DNA of 64,000 bases from Streptomyces cucumeris. Lineage in GTDB: Bacteria > Actinomycetota > Actinomycetes > Streptomycetales > Streptomycetaceae. The notes beneath the pieces were generated by a model. That model did not search any database and had not been told where the DNA came from. It was given only the letters and a program-made list of their open reading frames with translations. Location: contig NZ_JANCLX010000008.1 of the NCBI RefSeq assembly GCF_024295805.1, forward strand, positions 225,387 to 289,386, written 5' to 3'. A program made the position numbers and the translations under genes. Below are positions 1-7,916 of this stretch, in pieces. Each line of letters opens with the position of its first letter. The first letter of the stretch is position 1.

Positions 1-10
1 CACCGGCGCC

Positions 11-76
11 CCGGGGGGCCCCCGGGGGGGGGGGGGGGGGGGGGGGGGCGCCCCCGGGGTGGGGGGGCCCCCCCTC
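11..76. repeat. G/C homopolymer tract
   Basis: A run of 25 consecutive G (24-48) is flanked by shorter C and G runs (C5, G4, G7, C7). It lies just beyond the 3' end of the DUF3040 gene. The flanking C and G runs could fold as a terminator, but a 25-base homopolymer is unusual even for Streptomyces and may be hypervariable or an assembly or polishing error. Confidence 0.8.
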
Positions 77-102
77 GGCGTCTCAGTGGTGCTCGGTGGT
101 GC

Positions 103-495
103 TCAGTGGCCCTGTTCATCGCGGCGGCGCTGCCACCGCTCCTCGATACGGTTCATCATCGAACGACGCTGACGGCTCTGACGGCGGGGGGCCGCCGCGC
201 CGGGGCGCCGTGCCTCACCAGGCTTGGGCGCCTTGCGCCAGCCCGTCACCGCGAGCACCGCACAGCCCAGCATGATCAGGAATCCCACCACGCTGATCCA
301 CGTCTTCGGGAGGATCACTCCGACCATCAGGAGCGCGATGCCCAGCAGAAAACCCGCGACCGCCAGGTAGACCCGTCGCCGGGTGTACGTGCGCAGGCCA
401 CTTCCCTCAAGCGCTGTCGCGAACTTGGGATCTTCGGCGTACAGCGCTCGCTCCATTTGCTCGAGCATGCGCTGCTCGTGCTCCGAGAGCGGCAC
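103..495 (-). CDS. DUF3040 membrane protein
   Basis: A 130-residue protein with the DUF3040 start MPLSEHEQRML, an amphipathic acidic N-terminal helix, two membrane segments (about 42-62 and 66-86) and a very basic C-terminal tail rich in Arg and Pro. The GTG start at 495 has an AGGAGGA ribosome site just upstream. Small DUF3040 proteins are conserved in actinobacteria and often lie near the division/cell-wall cluster; the function is not established. A link to division is inference from gene order known in Streptomyces, since those neighbours are outside the window. Confidence 0.85.
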   Translation of the reverse strand: MPLSEHEQRMLEQMERALYAEDPKFATALEGSGLRTYTRRRVYLAVAGFLLGIALLMVGVILPKTWISVVGFLIMLGCAVLAVTGWRKAPKPGEARRPGAAAPRRQSRQRRSMMNRIEERWQRRRDEQGH

Positions 496-767
496 GGAGT
501 CCTCCTACTCGTCGGTCGCGGGGGGGGCGACCGGGTGCGACCCTTTCAGGATAGGCAGGGAATCGCCCCCGTGAAACCCGCCCCTCAGCGCCAATTCGCC
601 CACCGTTCCATCCGTAGCGAAAGTTGACGCTGAGACGTCCATTCCCCTCCCGCCGATTCACCATGCCGGACGGTGTACCCCGATCATACGGGGCCGAGGG
701 GCCAGTCGGGGGGCCTGTGGCCTACTCCACCTGGTCCGTCCTTCCGGCGGCCGTGCAGGTGGGAGGG

Positions 768-1526
768 TCAGTCACGCTCGGCGAGCACATGGAGCTGGGT
801 CGCGACGGAGTGGAAGGCGGGCAGCTCGGCGGCGGCGGCCTCCAGCTGCAACAGCGCGTCCAGGGCCCCGGGCTCGGTGTCCACCAGCACTCCGGGCACC
901 AGGTCGGCGAAGACCCGCACCCCGTGTACCGGGCCGACCTCCAGCCCGGCCCCCGCCACCAGCGCGGTGAGCTGGTCGGCGGTGAAGCGGCGCGGCATGG
1001 GGTCTCCGGTGCCCCAGCGGCCCTCAGGATCGGTCAGCGCCTGCTTGGCCTCGGTGAAGTGCCCGGCGAGCGCACGGGCCAGCACGGCGCCGCCCAGCCC
1101 CGCGGCCAGGACGCTCAGCGTCCCGGCCGGGCGCAGCGCGGCCACCGCGTTCCGCAGGCCCTCGGCGGGGTCGTCCACGTACTCCAGGACGCCGTGGCAC
1201 AGCACCGCGTCATAGCCGCCGCGCTCGACCACGTCGAACAGTCCGTGGGCATCGCCCTGCACCCCGCGCACCCGCTCGGCGACCCCGGCCTCGGCGGCCC
1301 GCCGCTCCAGGGCGAACAGCGCGTTCGGGCTCGGGTCGACCACGGTGACGCGGTGGCCGAGGCGGGCGACCGGAACGGCGAAGTTCCCACTGCCGCCGCC
1401 GGTGTCCAGCACGTCCAGCACCCCGTCCCGGCCGGTGGCCTTGGCCCGCCGGTCCAGGGCCGCTTCCAGGACCTCCCACACCACGGCGGTACGGAGGGAC
1501 GCTCGGGGGCGCTGCGGGTCTGACAC
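768..1526 (-). CDS. Class I SAM-dependent methyltransferase
   Basis: A 252-residue soluble protein with the Rossmann methyltransferase fold. Motif I, DTGGGSGNFAVP, lies at about 41-52, and Asp64 at the end of beta 2 (TVVDPSP) should bind the ribose of SAM. The later blocks (GDAHGL, LCHGVLEYVDDP) fit the Methyltransf_11/25 group. The start is GTG at 1526, with GAGGAG about 10 nt upstream. The substrate cannot be read from sequence. It is a single gene transcribed toward the DUF3040 gene with a 272-nt gap. It could act on a small molecule or on tRNA; no substrate-binding motif settles this. Confidence 0.85.
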   Translation of the reverse strand: MSDPQRPRASLRTAVVWEVLEAALDRRAKATGRDGVLDVLDTGGGSGNFAVPVARLGHRVTVVDPSPNALFALERRAAEAGVAERVRGVQGDAHGLFDVVERGGYDAVLCHGVLEYVDDPAEGLRNAVAALRPAGTLSVLAAGLGGAVLARALAGHFTEAKQALTDPEGRWGTGDPMPRRFTADQLTALVAGAGLEVGPVHGVRVFADLVPGVLVDTEPGALDALLQLEAAAAELPAFHSVATQLHVLAERD

Positions 1527-1692
1527 GGCGGGTGGCTCCTCGGCGCGGTGCCGCCACCGCCCGGGGACGATGACGACGACTTACTGACGTCGGCCCCAGC
1601 CTATTGCCTCCGGGGGCCCTGACCGCCCACAGGCACCGGGCACATCTCACCCGCCGGACCGGAACCACTCCCCCCGTCCCGCCGCCGGGCGC

Positions 1693-2205
1693 TCACCGCT
1701 CCGGTGGCGCCTGCTGCGGGAGCACGGGCTGGAGCTGGAGCATCCGCTCGACCAGCCGCAGGAACACGGCCGCGTCACGCAGCAGGTCATCGGCGTCCCG
1801 CCGGGTGGCCGCGCCCTGTATGCCCGCCTCGGCACGGGCCCGGCGGTCGGCGCCGGAGGCGAACAGCGCGCACCATTCGGTCAGTTCGGGGGCGACCTCC
1901 GGCAGCACCTCCCAGGCGCTGCGGATACGGGCGCGGCGGCGGGCGGAGGGCTCGGGCCGCCCGTGCACCGCGAGCACGGCCGCGGCCGTGCGCAGGGCCG
2001 CCAGATGGGCGGTGGCGTACGCCTCGTTGGGGGTTTCGAGGCCGGCGGCCTCCTCCAGCCCCTGGTGGGCCTGGGCGAGCAGATCGAGGGCGGCCGGCGG
2101 GGCGGCCGCGCGGCGCAGCACGGGGTGGACGTCGGTCGCGGGGCCGGTCAACGAAGGGGCGGGGACGGCGGCATGGTGCCGGCGCGCCGCGGCGGTACTG
2201 GCCAT
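1693..2205 (-). CDS. SAV_6107-family HEPN-domain protein
   Basis: A 170-residue, Ala-rich, all-alpha protein matching what I recall as the SAV_6107 HEPN family. Helices carry the pattern YATAHLAALRTAAAVLA (about 64-80), typical of HEPN proteins next to nucleotidyltransferase or RNase systems. I see no clear catalytic RxxxxH motif, so it may be a non-catalytic member. ATG at 2205 is preceded by AGGAGG. It is transcribed divergently from the TetR-regulated ABC operon, and the TetR operator at 2356-2377 lies in the shared intergenic region, so co-regulation is possible but unproven. Confidence 0.7.
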   Translation of the reverse strand: MASTAAARRHHAAVPAPSLTGPATDVHPVLRRAAAPPAALDLLAQAHQGLEEAAGLETPNEAYATAHLAALRTAAAVLAVHGRPEPSARRRARIRSAWEVLPEVAPELTEWCALFASGADRRARAEAGIQGAATRRDADDLLRDAAVFLRLVERMLQLQPVLPQQAPPER

Positions 2206-2355
2206 GACGAACCTCCTGTCGTCGCGTGGCGGTCGGTCGTGTGGTAGAGCGACCGCCGTATGGGGCCATCGTGGGGCACACCACTGACAATCGGCCCTGA
2301 CCTGCGCGGATGACCCCGGTGCGGCAACCGGGACGAGCTACCCCTATTCTTGCTT

Positions 2356-2377
2356 TTGAACTGACCGGTCAGTTCAA
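2356..2377. promoter_or_regulatory. TetR-type operator, perfect 22-bp palindrome
   Basis: A perfect inverted repeat with half-site TTGAACTGACC, centred on the ACCGGT core usual for TetR/AcrR operators. It lies about 40 bp before the ABC-operon start and between that operon and the divergent HEPN gene. The natural candidate ligand is the TetR protein encoded as third gene of the same operon (5374-5997). Confidence 0.8.
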
Positions 2378-2418
2378 TTTCTTCCGTACTCCAGCATGCG
2401 CAGGGGGGAGTGGTTCTT

Positions 2419-3240
2419 GTGGAGGGCACCCCGGACCAGGGGACCGGGGCGGCGGTGACGGCCGAGGGACTCGGCGTCAAGGGCTCGCGCGGCTGGGCGT
2501 TCCGCGAGGTCGCCCTGACCGCGGAGCCCGGAGCGCTGATCGCGGTCGAGGGGCCCTCCGGCTCCGGTCGCACCTGTCTGCTCCTCACCCTCACCGGACG
2601 GATGCGCCCCGCCGCGGGGCGGGGCAGCGTCGGTGGTTTCCGTGTGCCCCAACAGATGGCGCGCATACGCCGGATCAGCGCACTGGCCCATGTGCCCGGG
2701 GTGAGCGAGCTGGATCCGGTGCTCACCGTGGCCGAGCACCTGCGGGAACGCGCCCTGCTGCAGCGCCGGTTCGGTGACGCCGCGCGCGGGCTGCTGCGGC
2801 CCCGCCGCGAACGCGCCGCCGCCTCCCGGGCCGCGATCGACGCCGCCGTACGGGCCGCGGGGCTGGATCTGGAGACGCTGCCCAAGGGGCCGCGCACGGC
2901 CGTTCGGGACCTCGAACGGCTGGAGGGCCTGCGCCTCTCGGTGGCCCTCGCGCTGATCTCCCGGCCACGGCTGCTGGCCGTCGACGACACCGATCTGAAG
3001 CTCTCGGACACCGAACGGGACGAGGCGTGGGCCCTGCTGCGGGGCCTCGCGGCGAGCGGCACCACCGTGCTCGCGGTGTGCAGCCAGGCCCCGGAGGACG
3101 CCGTGGTGGTGTCGACCCGGCCGGTCGAGGCGGCCGACGAGGAGCGCGCGGAGACACCCGGGCTCGACAACAAGAACGAGGACACGGACAAGGACGAGGA
3201 GGGGGCGGCGGATGCGCTCGCCGAAACTGGCCGCGCTTGA
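2419..3240 (+). CDS. Degenerate ABC-type ATP-binding protein
   Basis: A 273-residue nucleotide-binding-domain protein paired with a YhgE/Pip permease. The Walker A region reads GPSGSGRT (about 45-52), with the invariant Lys replaced by Arg. The signature region has ERLEGLRLSVALAL instead of LSGGQ. Walker B is LLAVDDTD, with Asp where the catalytic Glu should be, and the H-loop His is absent (AVCSQ). The C-terminal 30 residues are highly acidic. I prefer GTG 2419 over GTG 2410 because the GGGGGGAG ribosome site touches 2410 but is well spaced for 2419. It overlaps the next gene by 29 nt. It may bind ATP without normal hydrolysis. Confidence 0.8.
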   Translation: MEGTPDQGTGAAVTAEGLGVKGSRGWAFREVALTAEPGALIAVEGPSGSGRTCLLLTLTGRMRPAAGRGSVGGFRVPQQMARIRRISALAHVPGVSELDPVLTVAEHLRERALLQRRFGDAARGLLRPRRERAAASRAAIDAAVRAAGLDLETLPKGPRTAVRDLERLEGLRLSVALALISRPRLLAVDDTDLKLSDTERDEAWALLRGLAASGTTVLAVCSQAPEDAVVVSTRPVEAADEERAETPGLDNKNEDTDKDEEGAADALAETGRA

Positions 3241-5296
3241 GCTCAAGCGCTTCGGCAGGGGAAAGATGCCCCGGGCGGCGCTCGCCGCCCTGCTGCTGCT
3301 CCCCCTGCTCTACGGCGCGCTCTACCTGTGGTCCTTCTGGGACCCCTACGGCAAGCTGGACAAGATCCCGGTCGCCCTGGTCAACGCCGACGAGGGCGCC
3401 ACCGTGAAGGGCAAGAGCCTGCACGCCGGTGACGACATCACCGGGAAGCTGCTCGACAGCGACACCTTCGACTGGCACACCACCAGTGCCGCCGACGCCC
3501 GCGACGGTGTGGCCGACGGCCGGTACTACCTCTCGCTGACCGTGCCCCCGGACTTCAGCGAGCGGATCGCGTCCAGTTCCGGGAAGTCCCCGGAGACCGG
3601 TGCCCTCCAGGTGCGCACCGACGACGCCAACAACTACATCGTCGGCCAGATCTCCCGCTCGGTCTTCACCGAGGTGCGCGCCGCGGCGTCCACCAAGGCG
3701 TCCCGCGGCTTCTACGACAAGATCTTCATCTCCTTCTCCGACATCCACGGCAAGACGGAGAAGGCCGCCAAGGGCGCCGACAAACTGGGCGACGGCATCT
3801 CCAAGGCCAGGAAGGGCGCGGGCGACCTCGCCAAGGGCCTCGGCAAGGCGAAGAAGGGCAGCAAGGACCTCCGATCCGGGCTCGGCAAGCTCAACAAGGG
3901 CGCGGACAGACTGGAGAAGGGCTCGGGCAAGGTCGCCGAGGGCACCCAGACCCTCTCCGACAAGGTCAATGACGTCTCGGTCAAGGTCGGTCCGTTCCTG
4001 AAGAAGAACGGCACGGAGATCGGCAGGGTCTCCCGGCTGGTCGCCAACGCCGCCAAGACCGCCTCCGACCAGCTCGACACCCTCCCGGAGACGACCTCCG
4101 GCGCGGCCACCAAGGCCCGCACGGCGGCCGACGACCTGGCGGCCGACTACCGGACCCGCTGCACGGGCGTGGTGACCCTCGACCCGGACTGTCCGGCGCT
4201 GAAGAAGTCGGTGGCCGCGGCGGACACCGCCGCCGATGTGGCCGAGCAGGTGGATGAGCTGGTCCAGGACAACACCGATCAGCTCGATCTCCTGGGCACC
4301 CGGCTGGACGATCTGCACACCAAGGCGACCTGGCTCGCCGACAACGCCCCGCACCTCGGCAAGGACCTCGACTCCGCCGTGCGGAAGATCAATGCGCTCA
4401 ACTCCGGGGCGCACAAGGTCGCCAAGGGCGCCGGCACCCTCCACACCGGGCTGACCACCGCCAAGACCGGCGCGTCCGACCTCGACCGGGGCGTCGGCAC
4501 CCTGCACACCGGCGCGAACACGCTCAACGGCGGGATGTTCCGGCTGGTCGACGGTTCCGGTGAGCTCTCCGGCGGACTGCACGACGGCGCCGCGAAGATC
4601 CCCGACTACGACAAGAACGACCGGGACCGGCGCACCGATGTGATGTCGGACCCGGTCCAGCTCGTCAACCAGGCGATGCACAAGGCACCCAACTACGGCA
4701 CCGGTTTCGCCCCGTACTTCATCCCGCTCTCCCTCTGGGTGGGCGCGATGGTGGCCTACATGCTGATCCAGCCGCTCAACCGGCGCGCGCTCGCCGCGGG
4801 CGCCGCCTCCTGGCGGGTGGCGCTCGCGGGCTGGCTGCCGGTCGCCGCGATCGGAGTGCTCCAGACGGTGGCCCTGATGGCCGTACTGCACTGGGCGATC
4901 GGCCTCCAGATGGCGCGCGCGGCGGGCACCGTCGGCTTCCTGGTGCTGGTGACGGCGTGCTTCGTGGCGATCGTGCAGTGGCTCAACGCCCGTTTCGGAC
5001 CGGCCGGGAGAATCCTGGTCCTGGCGCTGCTGATGCTCCAGCTCACCTCGGCGGGCGGCACCTATCCGGTGCAGACCAGCCCGCACTTCTTCAATGTCAT
5101 CCACCCCTTCCTGCCGATGAGCTACGTCGTGGACGGGCTGCGCCGCCTGATCACCGGCGGTGGACTCGGCCCGGTCTGGCTGGCGTGCGCGGTGCTGATC
5201 GGCTACACCGTGGCCGCCCTCGCCCTCACCGCCTGGTCGGCGCGGAGCAAGCAGGTGTGGTCGGTCGACCGGCTGCATCCGGAGCTGACCCTGTGA
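3212..5296 (+). CDS. YhgE/Pip-family ABC-2 membrane protein
   Basis: A 694-residue membrane protein of the YhgE/Pip (phage infection protein/ABC-2) family. One N-terminal membrane helix (about 21-44) is followed by a large extracytoplasmic domain of some 450 residues. That domain carries repeated KGA.KL..G..K...G...L heptads likely to form coiled coils, then about five C-terminal membrane helices. Relatives include phage-adsorption proteins and export components of envelope or type VII pathways. It overlaps the upstream ATPase gene by 29 nt, implying translational coupling, and the TetR gene follows after 77 nt. The transported substrate is unknown. Confidence 0.85.
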   Translation: MRSPKLAALELKRFGRGKMPRAALAALLLLPLLYGALYLWSFWDPYGKLDKIPVALVNADEGATVKGKSLHAGDDITGKLLDSDTFDWHTTSAADARDGVADGRYYLSLTVPPDFSERIASSSGKSPETGALQVRTDDANNYIVGQISRSVFTEVRAAASTKASRGFYDKIFISFSDIHGKTEKAAKGADKLGDGISKARKGAGDLAKGLGKAKKGSKDLRSGLGKLNKGADRLEKGSGKVAEGTQTLSDKVNDVSVKVGPFLKKNGTEIGRVSRLVANAAKTASDQLDTLPETTSGAATKARTAADDLAADYRTRCTGVVTLDPDCPALKKSVAAADTAADVAEQVDELVQDNTDQLDLLGTRLDDLHTKATWLADNAPHLGKDLDSAVRKINALNSGAHKVAKGAGTLHTGLTTAKTGASDLDRGVGTLHTGANTLNGGMFRLVDGSGELSGGLHDGAAKIPDYDKNDRDRRTDVMSDPVQLVNQAMHKAPNYGTGFAPYFIPLSLWVGAMVAYMLIQPLNRRALAAGAASWRVALAGWLPVAAIGVLQTVALMAVLHWAIGLQMARAAGTVGFLVLVTACFVAIVQWLNARFGPAGRILVLALLMLQLTSAGGTYPVQTSPHFFNVIHPFLPMSYVVDGLRRLITGGGLGPVWLACAVLIGYTVAALALTAWSARSKQVWSVDRLHPELTL

Positions 5297-5373
5297 GCCC
5301 CGGTCCGGTGGACGCGGCACCCGGCACCCGGCCCGTGCGCGGGGCCACGTACCCACCGGGCACAATCGGCGCC

Positions 5374-5997
5374 ATGGACAGCAGCAACACACGCCGCCAG
5401 GCCACCCGGCAGAAGCTCTTCGAGGCAGCGGTCACCCTCATCGCGGAACAGGGCTTCTCCTCCACCACCGTGGACGAGATCGCCGAGCGGGCGGGGGTCG
5501 CCAAGGGCACGGTCTACTACAACTTCGCGAGCAAGACCGTCCTCTTCGAGGAGCTGCTGCGGCACGGTGTGGAGCTGCTGACCACCTCGCTCCAGAACGC
5601 CTCCGACGAGAACGCCGAACGCGGCGGCAGCCATGTGGACGGCCTGGACGCGATGATCCGGGCCGGGCTGCATTTCATCTCCCGCTATCCGGCCCTCACC
5701 CAGCTCTACGTGGCCGAGCTGTGGCGCACCAACCGCGCCTGGCAGTCCACCCTGATGATGGTCCGGCAGCGCGCCATAGCGGTGATCGAGGCCGAGCTGC
5801 GGGACGGTGTGGCCGCGGGCGAGCTGAGCGAGGACATCGACATCGCGCTGACCGCCTCGGCGCTGTTCGGCATGGTCCTGGTGGCCGCGCTGGACTGGCA
5901 GTCGTACCAGCCCGAACGGTCGCTGGACGATGTGCACGCGGCGCTCTCGCTGCTGCTCCAGGGCCGGGTGGGCGGCGGCGCCGTGGCCCCGGGCTGA
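5374..5997 (+). CDS. TetR/AcrR-family regulator of the YhgE operon
   Basis: A 207-residue regulator. The N-terminal helix-turn-helix (about 10-56) has the family pattern AAVTLIAEQGFSSTTVDEIA then GVAKGTVYYNFASK. The C-terminal all-alpha domain is variable and should bind a hydrophobic ligand. ATG 5374 is the first codon that leaves the usual short N-terminal arm; the open frame further upstream has no TetR-like sequence. It is the last gene of the operon led by the ABC protein, with a perfect palindrome at 2356-2377 over the operon promoter, so autoregulatory repression is the simplest model. Confidence 0.9.
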   Translation: MDSSNTRRQATRQKLFEAAVTLIAEQGFSSTTVDEIAERAGVAKGTVYYNFASKTVLFEELLRHGVELLTTSLQNASDENAERGGSHVDGLDAMIRAGLHFISRYPALTQLYVAELWRTNRAWQSTLMMVRQRAIAVIEAELRDGVAAGELSEDIDIALTASALFGMVLVAALDWQSYQPERSLDDVHAALSLLLQGRVGGGAVAPG

Positions 5998-6028
5998 CGG
6001 CTCACCAGGGCAGGCGGACACAGCAGAA

Positions 6029-6082
6029 GGCGCTGTCCCGGCGCGGTTTCGACCCCCATCGGTCCCGCGCCGGAACAGCGCC
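6029..6082 (+). terminator. Terminator of the TetR operon
   Basis: An 18-bp inverted repeat with one mismatch (6029-6046 pairing 6065-6082, loop of 18 nt), followed by a C run but no T tract, as is usual for Streptomyces terminators. Confidence 0.75.
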
Positions 6083-6101
6083 TCCCCCCGTACCCCCGTA
6101 A

Positions 6102-6125
6102 GAGCCACCGTGGCAGCGGTGGCTC
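6102..6125. repeat. Intergenic hairpin, perfect 9-bp stem
   Basis: GAGCCACCG (6102-6110) pairs perfectly with CGGTGGCTC (6117-6125) across a 6-nt loop. It may be a secondary terminator behind 6029-6082. Confidence 0.6.
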
Positions 6126-6260
6126 CCCCGTACGCCCCCGGTATGTCCGGGCCCCCGCCGTTCCGCCGCCCCGTGTCGGCGGTCCGGCGAGCGCCCTTCC
6201 GTGTGCTCCACTCTCCCGTCCGGAGGGGATCCGCCCCATCCGCGCGGCTACTCATCTCCC

Positions 6261-6284
6261 GGTCTGAGTACGCGTACTCAGACC
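6261..6284. promoter_or_regulatory. MacR-type binding site
   Basis: A perfect 24-bp palindrome containing TGAGTACGCGTACTCA. This equals the consensus TGAGTACnnGTACTCA that I recall for the S. coelicolor response regulator MacR, whose likely orthologue is encoded here at 32190-32870. It is centred about 75 bp upstream of the predicted -10 of the flavoprotein gene, a position suiting activation. That the gene is a MacR target is inference. Confidence 0.7.
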
Positions 6285-6346
6285 CCCCGCGCTCCTCCCC
6301 ACGGCCGTGCCCCCGACCACTGTCCACCGGTGTCCGCGGCGGCGGA

Positions 6347-6352
6347 TAAAGT
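6347..6352 (+). promoter_or_regulatory. -10 hexamer TAAAGT, leaderless flavoprotein gene
   Basis: TAAAGT lies 7 nt before ATG 6360 and no ribosome site is visible, so transcription probably starts at or next to the A of the ATG. Confidence 0.5.
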
Positions 6353-6359
6353 CGCGGTC

Positions 6360-7892
6360 ATGGCACGGATTGCGGTGATCGGCGCGGGGATGGGCGCCAT
6401 GGCGACGGCGGCCCGGCTGGCCGTCGCGGGCCACCGGGTGGTGGTGTACGAGCGCGGCGCGACCCACGGCGGCGGCGTCGGGCGCTTCGAGCGCGACGGC
6501 TTCTCCTTCGACACCGGCCCGGGGCTGCTGCACCTGCCCGCCGTCTACCGGGACCTGTTCGTGAAGACCGGCAAGGAGCCACTGGAGCGGAGCGTCGGGC
6601 TCGTCCAGGTGGATCCGGCCGTCCGCCACCTCTTCGCCGACGGCACCGCGCTGGTGCTGCCCAACGCCTCGCACGGCGGGGTGAGCCAGGCCATGGACGC
6701 CGCCTTCGGCGCGGGCGCGGGCGAGCGCTGGAGCGATCTGGTCAACCGGGCCCGTGAGGTCTGGGACGCCACCCGCAGACCGCTGCTGGAGGAGCCGCTG
6801 CGCGCCGACTGGCAGGTGCTGGGCCGCGATCCGTATCCGGCCGCCCCGGTGCGGCGCTGGTACGGCGCCCGGCGCCCGGCCACCCTCGCCGATGTTGCGC
6901 GGCGCGAGCTGAGGGACCCGCGGGCGGTCGCCCTGCTGGAGAGCCACGCCCTGGCCCACAGCCTGGACCCGCGCTCCGCCCCCGCCGCGGCCACCGTGCT
7001 GCCCTATCTGGAGCAGACCTTCGGCACCTGGTACGTACGCGGCGGGATGCGGGCGCTGGCCGACGCGCTGTACGAGCGCTGCCGTCAGCGGCGCGTGGAG
7101 TTCCGGTTCGGCGCCGAGGTCATCCGCGTCATCGAGGAGAACGGCCGCGCGGCCGGCCTGGAACTGGCCGACGGCACCGCCGTGGAGGCGGACGCGGTGG
7201 TCGCGGCCGTCGACCCGGCGCTGCTGCCCGGGATGCTCGGCGGACGGCGCCCCTGGGACGACGGCGACGTCTCCCCCGACCGCGGTCCCGGCAGCGCCGC
7301 CCCGGGCCGTCTCACGGTGCATCTGGCGCTGCGCGGGGCCCGCCCCGCGGGCACCCCGCACCGCACCGTGGTGCACGCCCCGGACCGGACCGCGGAGTTG
7401 GCCGGGGTCTTCGGTGACGGCCGCGCCATGCGCAAGCCCTGTCTGCGCCCCACCGTGACCGTGCTCCGCCCGGACGACCCCACGGTGTGCCCGGACGCGG
7501 ACCACGAGGCGGTCACGCTCACCGCCGTGGTCGCCCCGCACGGCCCGGTGGACTGGGCCGACCGCGAGGCCGCCGAGGACGACGCGGACGGGCTGATGAC
7601 GGCGGCCAAGATGGTGATCCCGGACCTCGCGGAACGGGTGCTGTGGCGGGAGGTCCGCACTCCGGCCGACACCGAGGCGGACACCGGCGCCCGTGGCGGC
7701 GCGGTGCCCGGCCCGGCCCTCGCGGGCGCCGGGGGACGTCTGCTGCGCCCGGCCAATGTCACCCGGCTGCCGGGGCTGTACCTGGCGGGCGGCTGGGCCC
7801 ATCCGGGCGGGGGTCTGGCCCACACCGGAATGTCCGGCGCGCTGGTGGCCGGTCTGATCGTCGAGGGCGAGGACTTCCGCGGTTCGCAGTGA
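6360..7892 (+). CDS. FAD-dependent oxidoreductase, phytoene desaturase-like
   Basis: A 510-residue flavoprotein of the amine oxidase/phytoene desaturase superfamily. The dinucleotide-binding motif is at the very N-terminus (IAVIGAGMGAMA, about 4-15), followed by the GR-like motif GGGVGRFERDGFSFDTGPG. The C-terminal FAD motif is LPGLYLAGGWAHPGGGLAHTG. No carotenoid genes are nearby, so a role in carotenoid desaturation is not supported and the substrate is unknown. ATG 6360 fits the domain start; residues encoded upstream look non-coding. It is controlled by a promoter with a MacR-type palindrome upstream. Confidence 0.85.
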   Translation: MARIAVIGAGMGAMATAARLAVAGHRVVVYERGATHGGGVGRFERDGFSFDTGPGLLHLPAVYRDLFVKTGKEPLERSVGLVQVDPAVRHLFADGTALVLPNASHGGVSQAMDAAFGAGAGERWSDLVNRAREVWDATRRPLLEEPLRADWQVLGRDPYPAAPVRRWYGARRPATLADVARRELRDPRAVALLESHALAHSLDPRSAPAAATVLPYLEQTFGTWYVRGGMRALADALYERCRQRRVEFRFGAEVIRVIEENGRAAGLELADGTAVEADAVVAAVDPALLPGMLGGRRPWDDGDVSPDRGPGSAAPGRLTVHLALRGARPAGTPHRTVVHAPDRTAELAGVFGDGRAMRKPCLRPTVTVLRPDDPTVCPDADHEAVTLTAVVAPHGPVDWADREAAEDDADGLMTAAKMVIPDLAERVLWREVRTPADTEADTGARGGAVPGPALAGAGGRLLRPANVTRLPGLYLAGGWAHPGGGLAHTGMSGALVAGLIVEGEDFRGSQ

Positions 7893-7916
7893 CGGGCGCT
7901 CGGGCGCCTCGGGCGC

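Larger units (their letters stand above)
5998..6359. other. Non-coding spacer with three stacked palindromes
   Basis: 362 bases without a supportable gene. It holds a strong terminator (6029-6082), a second hairpin (6102-6125), a 24-bp perfect palindrome matching the MacR box (6261-6284) and a -10 hexamer TAAAGT (6347-6352). Confidence 0.7.

Noticed and set aside
1693..2205. HEPN gene as toxin of a toxin-antitoxin or defence module
   Set aside because: No RxxxxH nuclease motif and no adjacent nucleotidyltransferase; its neighbours are ordinary genes.
2723..5392. 889-codon open frame on the minus strand opposite the YhgE gene
   Set aside because: It mirrors the GC-rich codon structure of the real plus-strand genes, has low-complexity Arg/Gly/Pro sequence and no domain.
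6360..7892. Carotenoid biosynthesis gene (crtI)
   Set aside because: Only the flavin fold matches; no crtB, crtE or other carotenoid genes nearby.
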